Notes: generated from the letters alone by a model not told the origin. DNA of 64,000 nt from a beta proteobacterium AAP99 (GCA_001295775.1 LJIA01000005.1:310001-374000); one strand, 5' to 3'. Positions 37,827-48,992 are shown, counted from the stretch's first letter. A program made the numbers and translations.

Positions 37827-37900
37827 ACTCGTCGCCGTACTACTCGTACTGTCTGCGCTGCTCACACGCGACTCGACACGCTCGCTACGGTTTCTACCAG
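37827..37900 (+). repeat. repeat family 3 copy upstream of pgk
   Basis: Near-identical over its first 39 nt to the reverse complement of 33438-33478, with core CGTACTACTCGTACTG and weaker similarity beyond (CTCGCTACGGTTTC). Translating either copy gives similar short peptides around YYSYCLR, but there is no gene around them; this reflects DNA-level repetition. Confidence 0.8.
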
Positions 37901-37924
37901 TTCCTGGTTTGGTGGATTGAGGAT

Positions 37925-37985
37925 TCATGCGGCTCTCCAGACCAAAATGGCTGAAGAATGGCTCTGGACAAGCGGAACGCCCTTT
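37925..37985 (+). repeat. repeat family 1 copy between gap and pgk
   Basis: The copy reads TTCATGCGGCTCTCCAGACC, then AAAATGGCTGAAGAATG and GCTCTGGACAAGCGGAA. It keeps the ATTCATGCGG start shared with the copy at 54948 and the ACAAGCGGAA tail; the left stem arm has diverged (CTCCAGACC for CTTCAGGCC). Confidence 0.75.
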
Positions 37986-37997
37986 TGATTCGGCCGC

Positions 37998-38035
37998 AAA
38001 AAAGCCCCCGCGGCAGGCTTGAACCGGGAGGCTTA
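37998..38035 (-). terminator. terminator downstream of gap
   Basis: On the minus strand AAGCCTCC pairs with GGGGGCTT (8 bp, one wobble), followed by a T6 run. It lies about 30 nt beyond the gap stop. Confidence 0.7.
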
Positions 38036-38064
38036 CTGGCTGTGCGAGTCGACTCAAGCGCCGA

Positions 38065-39859
<1,795 letters not shown>

Positions 39860-39863
<4 letters not shown>

Positions 39864-41083
39864 TCGCTCTCATCTCTAGCAGAAGTCAAAACGCGCTGGT
39901 GCACTGAGGTACCGCGCATCCGCTTTACCTTGACTTCAGCATTGCCTTCCGCGACTGCAATCAAGGTCTGCCCAATGGCGCGGCCAAGCGGAACTGGCAC
40001 TGCGTTTCCAATCTGCCGATAGCAGTCACTGAGTCGGCCCTCGAAATGCCAGGAGTCTGGAAAGCCCTGAAGCCGAGCGTACTCAAGCACCGACAGTGGA
40101 CGCATCTGGGTCGGATGGGCCAGTAATGTGGCTTTCTGTACGGGACTGGTCACAAGAGTCGGTGAGGGTTCACGCCGGCTCAAGCGTCGGAAAAAGCCGA
40201 CCTTCCCGCCTCCAGACTCGTAAGCGCCGCCCATTGCCTTCTTTCGAATTCCTTCGGGAAGGCTCTTCCAGTTGCCACCTTCGGGAACAAATGCCAAGAA
40301 CTGCTGAATACCAGCTGAGAACTTGGCGTGCGGGCTCACATCCGGCAAACCCTCAAGGGCCTCACCAAGTGTTCTCCAGCGCAACTGCGGATCCTGATGG
40401 AACGGGAAGTGCGTTGGCGCAGGAAGAAAGACTTCCTCGCCATCTCGGCTTCCAATGATTACGAGGCGCTCTCGGAACTGAGGTGTGCCGTAGTGCACTG
40501 CATCGAGCACACCGTGCACGGTGCGATAGCCGATCGCCTTGAACAAGTGAAGGATGTGCTCAAGCACAGGCTGCGACTCTGGCTCGCCAAGGATCGACGG
40601 CATCGACGCCAAACCTTTGACGTTCTCCATGACGAAGAACCGAGGCCTAATTGCACTCACGACCCGCACGAAATCCTCGTAGAGCTGACCTCGGTGATCG
40701 GTGACACCAAGTCGCTTGCCAGCCGTGGAAAACGGCTGGCAGGGCGGACCTCCCACCACCGCAAAAATCTCCCTGCCGCGCATGCCACAGGCATCGAGCA
40801 GGGACTCCGCTGACTGATCCTTCGCCAGCAGCTCCCTCAGGTCACCGCTTGCCGCAACATGTCCATTGCGCCGAATGGTTTCCACACACCACGGGTCGAT
40901 GTCCTGTGCAACCACAGTCCGCAAACCCGCCTGCTCCAACCCGATGTCTAAACCCATTGCCCCACTGAACAGCGATACGACAGGATAGCGATGCGCTCGA
41001 TTCGCTTCGCATTGGGAAAGGCTAGCTTCGAAAAGGGGCAGGTCATCGCGCATGATGCGTTCGCCAATCGGAACCTTGGACAT
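39860..41083 (-). CDS. DNA (cytosine-5) methyltransferase of a type II R-M system
   Basis: A 407-residue C5-cytosine methyltransferase with the full ordered motif set: motif I SLFSGAMGLDIGLEQAG (about 37-53), motif IV GGPPCQPFS with catalytic C115, motif VI MENVKG, motif VIII QFRERLVIIG, a variable target-recognition region, and motifs IX-X ending RQIGNAVPVPLGRA. The start ATG is 4 nt after the tkt stop; another in-frame ATG lies 30 nt further in. It should protect host DNA from the endonuclease encoded next. GC content is lower than in tkt and gap, so the pair looks horizontally acquired. Confidence 0.9.
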
Positions 41084-41087
41084 GCCC

Positions 41088-43151
41088 TCAAGCCGACTTC
41101 TGGAGTGCCGCCTTGACCGTAGCCACCACGTTCTCCGCCGTGAAGCCGAAATGCTTGAACAGCATGCCAGCCGGGGCGCTTTCACCGAAGGTGTCGATGC
41201 CCACCACGGCGGCGCAGCCGTACTTCCACCAGAAGTCGGTCACGCCGGCTTCCACCGCAATCCGCGGCAGGCCGGTGGGCAGCACCAGCTCCTTGTAGGC
41301 CGTGGTCTGCTTGTCGAAGGTGGTGGTGCTGGGCATGGAGACCACGCACACGGCAATGCCTTGCTCGGCCAGCTGGGCTTGCGCCTGCAGGGCCAGGGCG
41401 ATTTCGCTGCCGGTACCGATGATCACGGCGCGCGCCTTGCTGCGGCCGCCCGGCGCCTCGCTGATGACATAGGCGCCCTTGCGGATGCGGGCCATCACTT
41501 CGGCAGGCGAGCCTTCGCGCTTCACGAAGGGCAGGTTCTGGCGCGAGAAGATCAGCGAGGTCGGGCCGGTGACTCGCTCGCAGGCCGCTGCCCAGGCCAC
41601 CATGCTCTCCACGGTGTCGCAGGGGCGCCAGAGGTCCATGTTCGGAATCAGACGCAGGCTGGCCACGTGCTCGACGGACTGGTGCGTCGGGCCGTCTTCG
41701 CCCAGGCCGATGCTGTCGTGCGTGAACACGAAGATGTTGCGCAGCTTCATCAGCGCGGCCATGCGCAGGGCATTGCGCGAGTAGTCCGCAAAGGTCAGGA
41801 AGGTGCCGGAGAAGGGCAGCACGCCGCCGTGCAGGGCCATGCCGTTGGTGGCCGCGCTCATGCCGAATTCGCGCACGCCCCAGTTGATGTGGCGGCCGGC
41901 CTGGAAGCCGGCTTCCGTACGGCGCACGGGCACCACGCCCTTCCAGTCGGTGAAGTTGCTGCCCGTCAGGTCGGCACTGCCGCCCACCATCTCGGGCAGC
42001 ACCTCAACCAGTGCGCCGATGGCCTGCTGGCTGGCCTTGCGAGTGGCGATGGTCTCGCCGCGCTCGATCATGCCGCTCACTGCGGCGAGTACGGCTTCGT
42101 CCCACTTGCGCGGCAGCTCGCCGGCCATGCGGCGCTTGAACTGGCGGGCCTTTTCTGGGAAGGCATTGCGGAAGGCCTCGAAGCGGGCGTCCCACTGCGC
42201 CTGGGCGGCGGCACCGCGGGCCTTCAGGCTGAAGTTCGAATACACATCCTCGGGCACCACGAAGGGCGGGTAATCCCAGCCCAGGGCCTCGCGCGTGGCG
42301 GCCACTTCCTTGTCACCCAGCGCGGCGCCGTGCACCTTGTCAGTGCCCGCCATGTTGGGTGCGCCCTTGCCGATCACGGTGCGTGCGCAGATGAGGGTGG
42401 GGCCGCGGTCGGTGCTGGCGTTGATCTTCGCCTGCTTGATCGCGGCGTCCACGGCGTACACGTCGTGGCCATCCACGGCACGGATCACGTTCCAGCCATA
42501 GGCCTCGAAGCGCTTGGCGGTGTCGTCGCCGAACCAGTGCTTGACCTCGCCATCGATCGAGATGCCGTTGTCGTCATAGATCAGCACGAGCTTGGAGAGT
42601 TTGAGCGTGCCCGCCAGCGAGCAGGCCTCGTGGCTGATGCCTTCCATCAGGCAGCCGTCGCCGGCAAACACCCAGGTCAGGTGGTCGACGATGTGGTGGC
42701 CGTCGATGTTGAACTCGGCCGCGAGCAGCTTTTCCGCGAGGGCCATGCCCACACCGTTGGCCAGCCCCTGACCCAGCGGGCCGGTGGTGGTTTCCACGCC
42801 GGGGGTGATGTGTACCTCGGGGTGGCCGGCGGTCTTGCTGTGCAGCTGGCGGAAGTTCTCGATCTCCTTCATCGGCAGATCGAAGCCCGTCAGGTGCAGC
42901 AGGGCGTACTGCAGCATGCTGCCGTGGCCGTTGGAGAGCACGAAGCGGTCGCGGTCGGCCCAGTGCGGATCAGCCGGGTTCACCTTGATGTGGCCGAACT
43001 GCGGCGCGAACAGCGCCACCGCAATCTCCGCCATGCCCATGGGTGCGCCGGGGTGGCCGGAGTTGGCCTTCTGCACGGCGTCCATGGCCAGGGCGCGGAT
43101 GGCATTGGCCATCTTGGAGAAGGAGGGGTTGTTCAGTGCAGTCACGGACAT
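41088..43151 (-). CDS. tkt: transketolase
   Basis: A 687-residue thiamine-diphosphate enzyme of the pentose phosphate pathway. [46 protein letters not shown], the ThDP motif [18 protein letters not shown], and [14 protein letters not shown] are diagnostic. The start is the ATG giving MSVTALNN; upstream codons in the same frame have no homology. It heads the tkt-(R-M)-gap run, and the methyltransferase gene begins 4 nt after its stop. Confidence 0.96.
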   Translation of the reverse strand: MSVTALNNPSFSKMANAIRALAMDAVQKANSGHPGAPMGMAEIAVALFAPQFGHIKVNPADPHWADRDRFVLSNGHGSMLQYALLHLTGFDLPMKEIENFRQLHSKTAGHPEVHITPGVETTTGPLGQGLANGVGMALAEKLLAAEFNIDGHHIVDHLTWVFAGDGCLMEGISHEACSLAGTLKLSKLVLIYDDNGISIDGEVKHWFGDDTAKRFEAYGWNVIRAVDGHDVYAVDAAIKQAKINASTDRGPTLICARTVIGKGAPNMAGTDKVHGAALGDKEVAATREALGWDYPPFVVPEDVYSNFSLKARGAAAQAQWDARFEAFRNAFPEKARQFKRRMAGELPRKWDEAVLAAVSGMIERGETIATRKASQQAIGALVEVLPEMVGGSADLTGSNFTDWKGVVPVRRTEAGFQAGRHINWGVREFGMSAATNGMALHGGVLPFSGTFLTFADYSRNALRMAALMKLRNIFVFTHDSIGLGEDGPTHQSVEHVASLRLIPNMDLWRPCDTVESMVAWAAACERVTGPTSLIFSRQNLPFVKREGSPAEVMARIRKGAYVISEAPGGRSKARAVIIGTGSEIALALQAQAQLAEQGIAVCVVSMPSTTTFDKQTTAYKELVLPTGLPRIAVEAGVTDFWWKYGCAAVVGIDTFGESAPAGMLFKHFGFTAENVVATVKAALQKSA

Positions 43152-43465
43152 GAGGGCCTCGGGTGAGCGGCGCCGGCACTCGCAGTCCGGCCCGCAGAAG
43201 CGGTGCCGCACCCGCCGGCCACTGAACAAGGGCTGGCGGGGCCCCGGGCCGGCGCTGGTGCCGCCGCCCTCGGGGCGCATGGCAACGCGCCTGGGAATGG
43301 GAAGACTCCGGGTGCCCGAACCCTGCTGCTCACACTGCCTGCGCTGTGCCGCGCAGATCAGGATGAGCAAAGCTTCAGGTGGGTTGTGGGGCGATTGTCG
43401 AAAACGCGGGATTTTACTCTTTGGCCCCACGCTGCCAGAATCGCCGCAACCGAATCGGAGCCCCC
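43152..43465. other. divergent region between tkt and the DUF350 gene
   Basis: This 314-nt divergent region should contain both promoters. A minus-strand TAAAAT at 43411-43416 is a possible tkt -10; CAGAAT at 43436-43441 could serve the plus strand. The tkt leader of about 250 nt is very GC-rich with several potential stems but no recognisable riboswitch. Confidence 0.35.
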
Positions 43466-43870
43466 ATGCTGCTGACCTCCCTGCAAGGCCTGCCCTCCTT
43501 CCTGATCCACCTGGGTCTGGCGCTGGCGCTGACCATCACCTTCGTCATCGTCTACATGCAGATCACGCCCTACCCGGAGCTCAAGCTGATCCGCGAGGGC
43601 AATCCCGCGGCGGCTGCCAGCCTGTCCGGGGCGACGCTGGGCTATGTGCTGCCCCTGGCCTCGGCGATTGCCCACAGCGTGAACTGGATGGACATGCTCA
43701 TCTGGGGCGTGGTCGCCTTTGTGGTGCAGGTGGTCGTGTATTTCCTCGTGCGGCTGATGCTGCCCAACCTGATCCATGACATCCCGGCCGGCCGCAGCGC
43801 CGCCGGCATCTATCTGGGCGTCTGTGCGCTCGCGGCGGGCATCCTGAACGCCGCGTCCATGACCTACTGA
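43466..43870 (+). CDS. DUF350 family membrane protein
   Basis: A 134-residue inner-membrane protein with four hydrophobic segments (about 12-32, 55-75, 80-103, 112-130). The family motif is the first helix followed by [42 protein letters not shown]350 proteins occur as tandem or single units of unknown function and often neighbour glutathionylspermidine-type or stress genes; nothing like that is nearby. The start follows CGGAG. rsmE begins 9 nt after its stop, so the two are probably co-transcribed. Confidence 0.85.
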   Translation: MLLTSLQGLPSFLIHLGLALALTITFVIVYMQITPYPELKLIREGNPAAAASLSGATLGYVLPLASAIAHSVNWMDMLIWGVVAFVVQVVVYFLVRLMLPNLIHDIPAGRSAAGIYLGVCALAAGILNAASMTY

Positions 43871-43879
43871 CGCCCGCGC

Positions 43880-44608
43880 ATGGCCCGGCTGTATCTGGAC
43901 GCGCCGCTGGCCGTCGGTCAGACCCTTCTTTTGCCCGACGACGCCGCACGCCACGTGCAGGCGCTGCGTCTGCGCGAAGGCGACCCGGTGGTGCTGTTCA
44001 ACGGCACGGGCGGCGAATACACCGCCACAGTGTCTTTCTCCGGCCGAAAGGTCTTGGCCAGCACGCAGAGCTTTCTGGCAGACGACCGCACACCTGCCCA
44101 TCGCTTCATCCTGGCGCAGGCGCTCCTGTCGGCCGACAAAATGGACTGGGTGATCCAGAAGGCCACCGAACTGGGCGTGGCCGAGATTGCCCCCTTTGCT
44201 GCCGCGCGCAGCACCATCAAGCTCGATGACGCCCGCGCCGAGAAGCGCCTGGCGCACTGGACCGGCGTGGCGCGCGCCGCCTGCGAGCAGTGCGGCATGA
44301 ACCGCGTGCCCGTCGTGCATCCGATCGCCCCGCTGGCCACCGTGGCACGCCGCGCGCATGACAAGGGCATGAACCGCCTGGCGCTGGCCATCGGCACCCA
44401 GCGTGCACCACATGAACTGCCCGCGCCCGCGGCAGACTCCGCCACGATCATCGTCATCGGCCCGGAAGGCGACTTCTCCGCCGACGAGTTGACACTGCTT
44501 GACCATCACGGCTTTGCGAGGCTGGGCCTCGGTCCGCGCGTGCTGCGCACCGAAACCGCCGGGATTGTCACGGTTTCGATGTTGACCGCCGTCTGGCGCC
44601 TGGTCTAA
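43880..44608 (+). CDS. rsmE: 16S rRNA (uracil-1498-N3)-methyltransferase
   Basis: A 242-residue SPOUT-class methyltransferase. An N-terminal PUA-like domain (ARHVQALRLREGDPVVLFNG) is followed by the SPOUT knot: ADKMDWVIQKATELGVAEI, CEQCGMNRVP, VIGPEGDFSADEL and LGPRVLRTETAGI, the last two forming the SAM pocket. It modifies U1498 in the 16S rRNA decoding region. The length matches E. coli RsmE (243). Confidence 0.95.
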   Translation: MARLYLDAPLAVGQTLLLPDDAARHVQALRLREGDPVVLFNGTGGEYTATVSFSGRKVLASTQSFLADDRTPAHRFILAQALLSADKMDWVIQKATELGVAEIAPFAAARSTIKLDDARAEKRLAHWTGVARAACEQCGMNRVPVVHPIAPLATVARRAHDKGMNRLALAIGTQRAPHELPAPAADSATIIVIGPEGDFSADELTLLDHHGFARLGLGPRVLRTETAGIVTVSMLTAVWRLV

Positions 44609-44673
44609 ACCGGGCTCCCCGCGCGAGCGCTGCTGCGCCGCGCACACCAGCCACACGAGACGAGGAGCCGATC

Positions 44674-45120
44674 ATGGGACTGCTGGACGGATTGCTGGGC
44701 AATGCATTGGGCAGCGTGCTGGGCGGCCAGCAGGCGGGTGGCGGGCAAGGCGCGCTGATCAACGCGGTGCTGGGCATGCTCAACAACGGCAGCAGCGCCG
44801 GCGGCCTGCAGGGCATGCTGTCGCAGCTGCAGCAAGGCGGCCTGGGCGATCAGGTGGCCTCCTGGGTCGGCACGGGGCAGAACCTGCCCGTCTCGGCCGA
44901 GCAGATCATGCAGGCACTGGGCGGCGCGGGGGGCGGTGGCGGCGCAGGTGGCCTGCTTTCGCAACTGGCGCAGCAGACCGGCATGGGCCAGCAGGACATC
45001 GCCGGGCATCTGTCGCAGATGCTGCCGGACGTCGTCAATCACCTCACGCCCAACGGCGCCGTGCCCCAGGGCGGCATTCCGGATGCACTGCAGGCACTTT
45101 CCGGGCTGCTGAATCGCTGA
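44674..45120 (+). CDS. YidB/DUF937 family protein
   Basis: A 148-residue small soluble protein, Gly/Gln-rich, beginning MGLLDGLLGNALGSVLGG and ending with the conserved LLSQLAQQTGMGQQDIAGHLSQMLPDVVNHLTPNG block of YidB-like DUF937 proteins. Function is not established. The start follows GAGGAG with good spacing. It stands alone between rsmE and the dioxygenase-like gene. The middle region is low-complexity (runs of Gly). Confidence 0.85.
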   Translation: MGLLDGLLGNALGSVLGGQQAGGGQGALINAVLGMLNNGSSAGGLQGMLSQLQQGGLGDQVASWVGTGQNLPVSAEQIMQALGGAGGGGGAGGLLSQLAQQTGMGQQDIAGHLSQMLPDVVNHLTPNGAVPQGGIPDALQALSGLLNR

Positions 45121-45203
45121 CCGCATCGCGCACGCCGCGCGCTTGCGGGTAAGTGCGGAGGGCGTGCGCCGAACAATGGCGCAGCATGGCGCTCCAAGCT
45201 GCC

Positions 45204-45968
45204 ATGACACGCCCTGCCCCTACCGCTTTGATCCCGTCCTCATCGGCGTGCCCGCTCATCCGCGCGGCGACCGGTGCAGTTGTTGAACCGCTGGCTGGCG
45301 CGCCCTTTGCCGAACAGCCGGAGCGCATCGCCCGGCGCCGGCTGGTGCTCGCGGCCAGCGGCCTGCCTCTGCTCGCGCTGCCCGGCCTCGCGGGCGCCAC
45401 TGGCAGCACGGCCCTGCCGCTGACGCCGCGCCAGTCCGAGGGGCCCTTCTACCCTCAGCAGAGCTTCTTTGCTGCGCGCAGCGATCTGGACGCCGACCTG
45501 CTGCAGGTCACGGGCAGCGCGGCGCTGGCCCGCGGCACGCCCATGGCGCTATCGGGCCGAGTGCTGAACACGCGTGGCGAGCCGGTGGGTGGGGCGCTGG
45601 TGGAAATCTGGCAGTGCGACGCCGGCGGCACCTACCTCTACACCGCCCAGACCCTGCGCCAAGGCGACCCCGGCTTCCAGGGCTTTGGCCGCACCGTGAC
45701 CGACGCCCAGGGCCGCTATGCCTTCCGTACCCTGCGCCCCGTGCCCTACGGCGGCCGCGTGCCGCATGTCCATGTCAAGGTCGCGCTGACCGAGCGCGAC
45801 ATCCGGCGCGATCTGCTCACCACGCAGGTTTATCTGCGTGGCGACGATCTCTCCGGCGACTTCGTCATCCGCAGCGCCCCCGCCGCCCTGCGCGACCGGC
45901 TGATTGCCAGCGTGCAGACCACAGCGGCCGAAGTGCGGGCGAGCTGGGACATCGTCGTCGCGATTTGA
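45204..45968 (+). CDS. intradiol ring-cleavage dioxygenase-like protein with Tat-type signal
   Basis: A ~254-residue protein. After an N-terminal region with ARRRLVLAASGLPLLALPG (twin-arginine-like signal) come SEGPFYPQ, GRVLNTRGEPVGGALVEIWQCDAGGTYLY, and RTLRPVPYGGRVPHVHVKV. The Tyr in the GTYLY segment, the Tyr of VPYGGR and the two His of PHVHV fit the non-haem Fe(III) ligands of protocatechuate 3,4-dioxygenase-type enzymes. An exported location is unusual for ring cleavage but known for such Tat-linked homologues; the true substrate is unclear. The start is uncertain: a GTG at 45153 and an ATG at 45186 are in frame and none has a good ribosome site. Confidence 0.75.
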   Translation: MTRPAPTALIPSSSACPLIRAATGAVVEPLAGAPFAEQPERIARRRLVLAASGLPLLALPGLAGATGSTALPLTPRQSEGPFYPQQSFFAARSDLDADLLQVTGSAALARGTPMALSGRVLNTRGEPVGGALVEIWQCDAGGTYLYTAQTLRQGDPGFQGFGRTVTDAQGRYAFRTLRPVPYGGRVPHVHVKVALTERDIRRDLLTTQVYLRGDDLSGDFVIRSAPAALRDRLIASVQTTAAEVRASWDIVVAI

Positions 45969-45980
45969 GCCGCCAGAAGG

Positions 45981-46034
45981 CGGTTCCGCTTGTCTGGCGA
46001 GGCTCTTCAGGCAATTTGGCCTGAAGAGCCGCAT
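45981..46034 (-). repeat. repeat family 1, inverted pair member A
   Basis: Plus strand: TTCCGCTTGTCTGGCGAGG, then CTCTTCAGGCAATTTGG and CCTGAAGAGCCGCATGAA. The stem CTCTTCAGGC/GCCTGAAGAG is fully complementary. With the opposite-facing copy at 46073-46130 it forms a large inverted structure between two convergent genes. Confidence 0.85.
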
Positions 46035-46072
46035 GAAATGGACTTGCATAACTTTGGATCAAGTATTGGCGC

Positions 46073-46130
46073 GGCTATTGAGGCCAAATCGGCTGAAGAT
46101 GCCCGCCAGACAAGCGGAAAGCCCTTCTAG
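46073..46130 (+). repeat. repeat family 1, inverted pair member B
   Basis: Plus strand: GCTATTGAGGCCAAATCGG, CTGAAGATGCCC, then GCCAGACAAGCGGAAAGCCC. It faces the copy at 45981-46034 across 38 bp; the outer 19 bp (TTCCGCTTGTCTGGC side against GCCAGACAAGCGGAA) are complementary, so the pair could form a long hairpin terminating both convergent transcripts. Confidence 0.85.
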
Positions 46131-46144
46131 CCTTTTCGCCCGAG

Positions 46145-47224
46145 CTAAGGACGCGGGCTGGCGCTCCCACCGTCCACGCCCGAACCGCCGCCCGCAGCCA
46201 GCTGCGCCGCGGCGCTGCGCTGCATGTATTCGGCAATCCAGCGCCGCAGGTCCGTCCACATGCGCGCCAGCTCCAGGTCGTTGGGCAGCTCCAGCGCATG
46301 CGGCAGCTCGATCGTGAGCACGGCCACGCCGCGGTGCACGCCGCCGTAGTTGCCCAGAGAGCCCGGATACACGCCGAGCTGATCCAGATACAGCCGGCCC
46401 AGCTGCCGCGGCGGCGAGAGGTTCTGCGGCTTGGGGCCGTCGTAATCCAGCAGGCCGAAGGGCGCGTGTACGGAGATGATCACGTCCGGCGCAAAGCGCT
46501 CCATCTCGGCCAGCAGCCAGCGGGTCTCGGGTTCGCTGGCCGCCGTTCGGCCGGGAAAGCGCCGCGGGTCCTTGCGCGCGGTGCCCTCCCACCACTTGCG
46601 AGCCTTGGGCTCCCAGCCGGGCGTGGGGAAGTTGCGGTTCAGGTCCACGCCGTTGGCATTGACGCGGGTGGCCGGCCGGGCGAGCAGACCGTCCGGGTTC
46701 ATCGCGGGCACGACGCGCCAGTGAAAAGGTACCGGCTGACCGGCGGCTGCGTCGCGCGCCAGCCACTCCGCCCAGCGCAGCACGGTGGCCGTGGACGTCA
46801 GTTCATCGCCATGGATGCCGCCCACCAGCAGCACGCGCGGCCGACGCAGCACCGCTCCGGGTGGGCGGTCGGCGCCGGGCGCGGCGCTGGGCCGTGGGCT
46901 GGCCACGGGCGCGCCGAATTCGCGCACCAGGATCGGCCGCCCCCGCACGGACTGGTGACCGCTCGGCAGAAAGGCCAGGCGCGCACAGTCCACCGGCTTG
47001 AAGGCGGACAGGCGCTGCACCAGAGCCTGACAGGCCGCCAGATCGCTGCCGGAGGCGGGTCTGGGTGCGGACTGCGCCGGAGCGGGTGCCGCGGTCGGTG
47101 TTCCCGCCGCCGCTGCAGCCGAGGCCGCAGGCGGCTGTACGGCGCTCTGGGCCTGCGCTGCGCACGCCACCAGCAGTCCGAGCGCCGCGGCAGCGGCTCG
47201 GGCGTTCAAAGATCTTGTCGACAT
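46145..47224 (-). CDS. M14-family zinc carboxypeptidase-like protein
   Basis: A 359-residue exported protein. The signal (AAAALGLLVACAAQAQ) could be processed by signal peptidase I or as a lipobox LVAC-A. An Ala/Pro-rich linker follows, then the M14 fold: LLVGGIHGDELTS with HxxE zinc ligands, NPDGLLARPATRVNANGVDLNRNFPT (substrate-binding Asn-Arg), FAPDVIISVHAPFG with the third zinc His, and a C-terminal ELPHALE segment holding a plausible catalytic Glu. This pattern resembles MpaA-like murein-peptide amidases. The start has no clear ribosome site. It is divergent from mlaF. Confidence 0.85.
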   Translation of the reverse strand: MSTRSLNARAAAAALGLLVACAAQAQSAVQPPAASAAAAAGTPTAAPAPAQSAPRPASGSDLAACQALVQRLSAFKPVDCARLAFLPSGHQSVRGRPILVREFGAPVASPRPSAAPGADRPPGAVLRRPRVLLVGGIHGDELTSTATVLRWAEWLARDAAAGQPVPFHWRVVPAMNPDGLLARPATRVNANGVDLNRNFPTPGWEPKARKWWEGTARKDPRRFPGRTAASEPETRWLLAEMERFAPDVIISVHAPFGLLDYDGPKPQNLSPPRQLGRLYLDQLGVYPGSLGNYGGVHRGVAVLTIELPHALELPNDLELARMWTDLRRWIAEYMQRSAAAQLAAGGGSGVDGGSASPRP

Positions 47225-47400
47225 CGAGCTTGAAGTTTGCGCAAACGCGCAGGCAAAGCCGCAATTCCGGCACAAAAGACACCAAATCTCATCAGAACGG
47301 CCCGCGCAACGCGCGTCGAGCGCCCAATTTGCGCGATGCATCCTTGTGGCAAAGCTGGGTTTCGGCGTGTTGCGCCGCAGAAAGTAACCCGCCGGTCATT

Positions 47401-47406
47401 TAGAAT
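47401..47406 (+). promoter_or_regulatory. -10 box 6 nt before the mlaF GTG
   Basis: TAGAAT-CCGAGC-GTG. The distance places the transcription start at or next to the GTG, implying a leaderless mla transcript. The same hexamer, spacing and start codon occur at hisC (60761). Confidence 0.6.
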
Positions 47407-47412
47407 CCGAGC

Positions 47413-48222
47413 GTGTCCGTCAACATTAGCGCTCTCGATTTCGCCTATGGCCGACCCGGAACCCCCGGTGGCCGCATGATCCTGCGCGGAATCGACCTGT
47501 CGATCAAGCAAGGTGAACTGGTCGCCATCATGGGCGGCTCCGGTTCGGGCAAGACCACCCTGCTGCGCCTGATCGGCGGGCTGGTCAAGCCAACCACGGG
47601 CACAGTGCGGGTATTCGATCAGGACATTTCGCCGCTGGATACCGCCGGGCTGTATGCCATCCGCAAGCGCATGGGCATGCTGTTCCAGTTCGGCGCCCTG
47701 TTCACGGATCTGTCGGTGGCCGAAAACGTGGCCTACCCGCTGCGCGAACACACCCAGCTGACTGAACGCCAGATCCGCGACCTCGTGCTGCTCAAGCTTC
47801 ACGCCGTGGGCCTGCGCGGTGCGGCGGAACTGATGCCCAGCCAGATTTCCGGCGGCATGGCGCGCCGCGTGGCCTTGGCCCGCGCCGTGGCGCTGGACCC
47901 GGAGCTGATCCTGTATGACGAGCCCTTCGCGGGGCTGGACCCGATCTCCCTGGGCATCACCGCGCAGCTGATCCGCACCTTGAATGACGCGCTGGGCGCC
48001 ACCTCGATCATCGTCTCGCACGACGTGGCCGAGACCTTCCTGATCGCCGACCGCATCGTGCTGGTGGCCGATGGCCAGATTGCCGCACATGGCACACCGG
48101 CCGAACTGCGCGAGAGCACCGACCCGCGCGTGACCCAATTCATCAACGGCGAGCCCGACGGCCCGGTGAAGTTCCACATGCCGGCGCCGCGCACGCTCGA
48201 ACAGGATTTCCTCGGCGCATGA
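47413..48222 (+). CDS. mlaF: Mla phospholipid transport ATPase
   Basis: A 269-residue ABC ATPase of the MlaFEDB complex that moves phospholipid between inner membrane and periplasm to keep outer-membrane asymmetry. Walker A is GGSGSGKTT (41-49), then QFGALFTDLSVAENVAYPLRE, signature ISGGMARRVALARA and Walker B LILYDEPFAGLDP, with the MlaF-type QFGALF insertion. The GTG start is supported by its position 6 nt after a -10-like TAGAAT. Its stop overlaps the mlaE start (ATGA). Confidence 0.95.
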   Translation: MSVNISALDFAYGRPGTPGGRMILRGIDLSIKQGELVAIMGGSGSGKTTLLRLIGGLVKPTTGTVRVFDQDISPLDTAGLYAIRKRMGMLFQFGALFTDLSVAENVAYPLREHTQLTERQIRDLVLLKLHAVGLRGAAELMPSQISGGMARRVALARAVALDPELILYDEPFAGLDPISLGITAQLIRTLNDALGATSIIVSHDVAETFLIADRIVLVADGQIAAHGTPAELRESTDPRVTQFINGEPDGPVKFHMPAPRTLEQDFLGA

Positions 48223-48992
48223 AGGCGATCTCCGACCTCGGCTTCTCGGTGCGCCTGTTCATCGCGGCCATGGGCCGCTTTGCGCGCTTCCTGGTCGACA
48301 GCCTGATCAACTCCGTCGGCCTGCTGCTGCGCCCGCGCCTGGTGGTCAAGCAGGTGCACTTCATCGGCAACCACTCGCTGATCATCATTGCCATCAGCGG
48401 TCTGTTCGTCGGTTTTGTGCTGGCCCTGCAGCTCTACAACCTGCTGGCGCGCTACGGCAGTGCCGAACTCGCCGGTCTGGCCGTGAACCTGGCGCTGGTG
48501 CGTGAACTGGCGCCCGTGGTCACGGCCCTCCTGTTTGCCGGCCGCGCCGGTACCTCGCTGACCGCCGAGATCGGCCTGATGAAGTCCGGCGAGCAGCTGA
48601 CCGCCCTGGACATGATGGCCGTGAACCCGATGGCGCGCATCGTCGCGCCGCGCTTCTGGGGCGGCCTGATCGCCATGCCGATTCTGTCGGTGATCTTTGC
48701 GATGGCCGGCATCCTGGGCGCCTATCTGATCGTGGTCGTGCTTGTGGGCATCGACGCTGGCGCCTTCTGGAGCCAGATGCAGTCCGGCGTGGACTGGTGG
48801 GACGACATCGGCCAGGGTGTGATCAAGAGCATTGTGTTTGGCGTGATCGTGACTTCGATCGCGCTGTTCGAGGGTTATGAAGCCAACCCGACGCCCGAAG
48901 GCGTGGCCCATGCCACGACGCGCACGGTGGTGGCTTCTTCGCTGGCGGTACTCGGGATGGACTTCATCCTGACCGCCTTCATGTTTGCCTGA
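48219..48992 (+). CDS. mlaE: Mla permease
   Basis: A 257-residue inner-membrane permease of the MlaE/YrbE family with about five hydrophobic segments. LALVRELAPVVTALLFAGRAGTSLTAEIGLMKSGEQLTALDMMAVNP is the family core that docks on MlaF, and EGVAHATTRTVVASSLAVLGMDFILTAFMF closes the protein. Start and mlaF stop share ATGA. Part of mlaFEDACB. Confidence 0.95.
   Translation: MKAISDLGFSVRLFIAAMGRFARFLVDSLINSVGLLLRPRLVVKQVHFIGNHSLIIIAISGLFVGFVLALQLYNLLARYGSAELAGLAVNLALVRELAPVVTALLFAGRAGTSLTAEIGLMKSGEQLTALDMMAVNPMARIVAPRFWGGLIAMPILSVIFAMAGILGAYLIVVVLVGIDAGAFWSQMQSGVDWWDDIGQGVIKSIVFGVIVTSIALFEGYEANPTPEGVAHATTRTVVASSLAVLGMDFILTAFMFA

Larger units (their letters stand above)
37750..38064. other. repeat-rich gap between gap and pgk
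   Basis: This 315-nt region carries, from pgk toward gap, a family 3 repeat (37827-37900), a family 1 repeat (37925-37985) and the gap terminator (37998-38035). The ~75 nt next to pgk must contain its ribosome site; no clear promoter hexamers are visible. No frame has family features. Confidence 0.6.

Noticed and set aside
33282-37954. Similar short peptides around YYSYCLR in two separate frames
   Set aside because: They come from repeat family 3 DNA in non-coding gaps. The similarity is at DNA level, the frames lack starts and context, and no gene is needed to explain them.
41052-43166. A 704-codon open frame on the plus strand
   Set aside because: Antisense to transketolase, which has full family motifs; the plus-strand product is low in structure and unlike any protein.
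43152-43465. A thiamine-pyrophosphate riboswitch in the tkt leader
   Set aside because: The CTGAGA and downstream conserved boxes of the THI element are absent on the minus strand.
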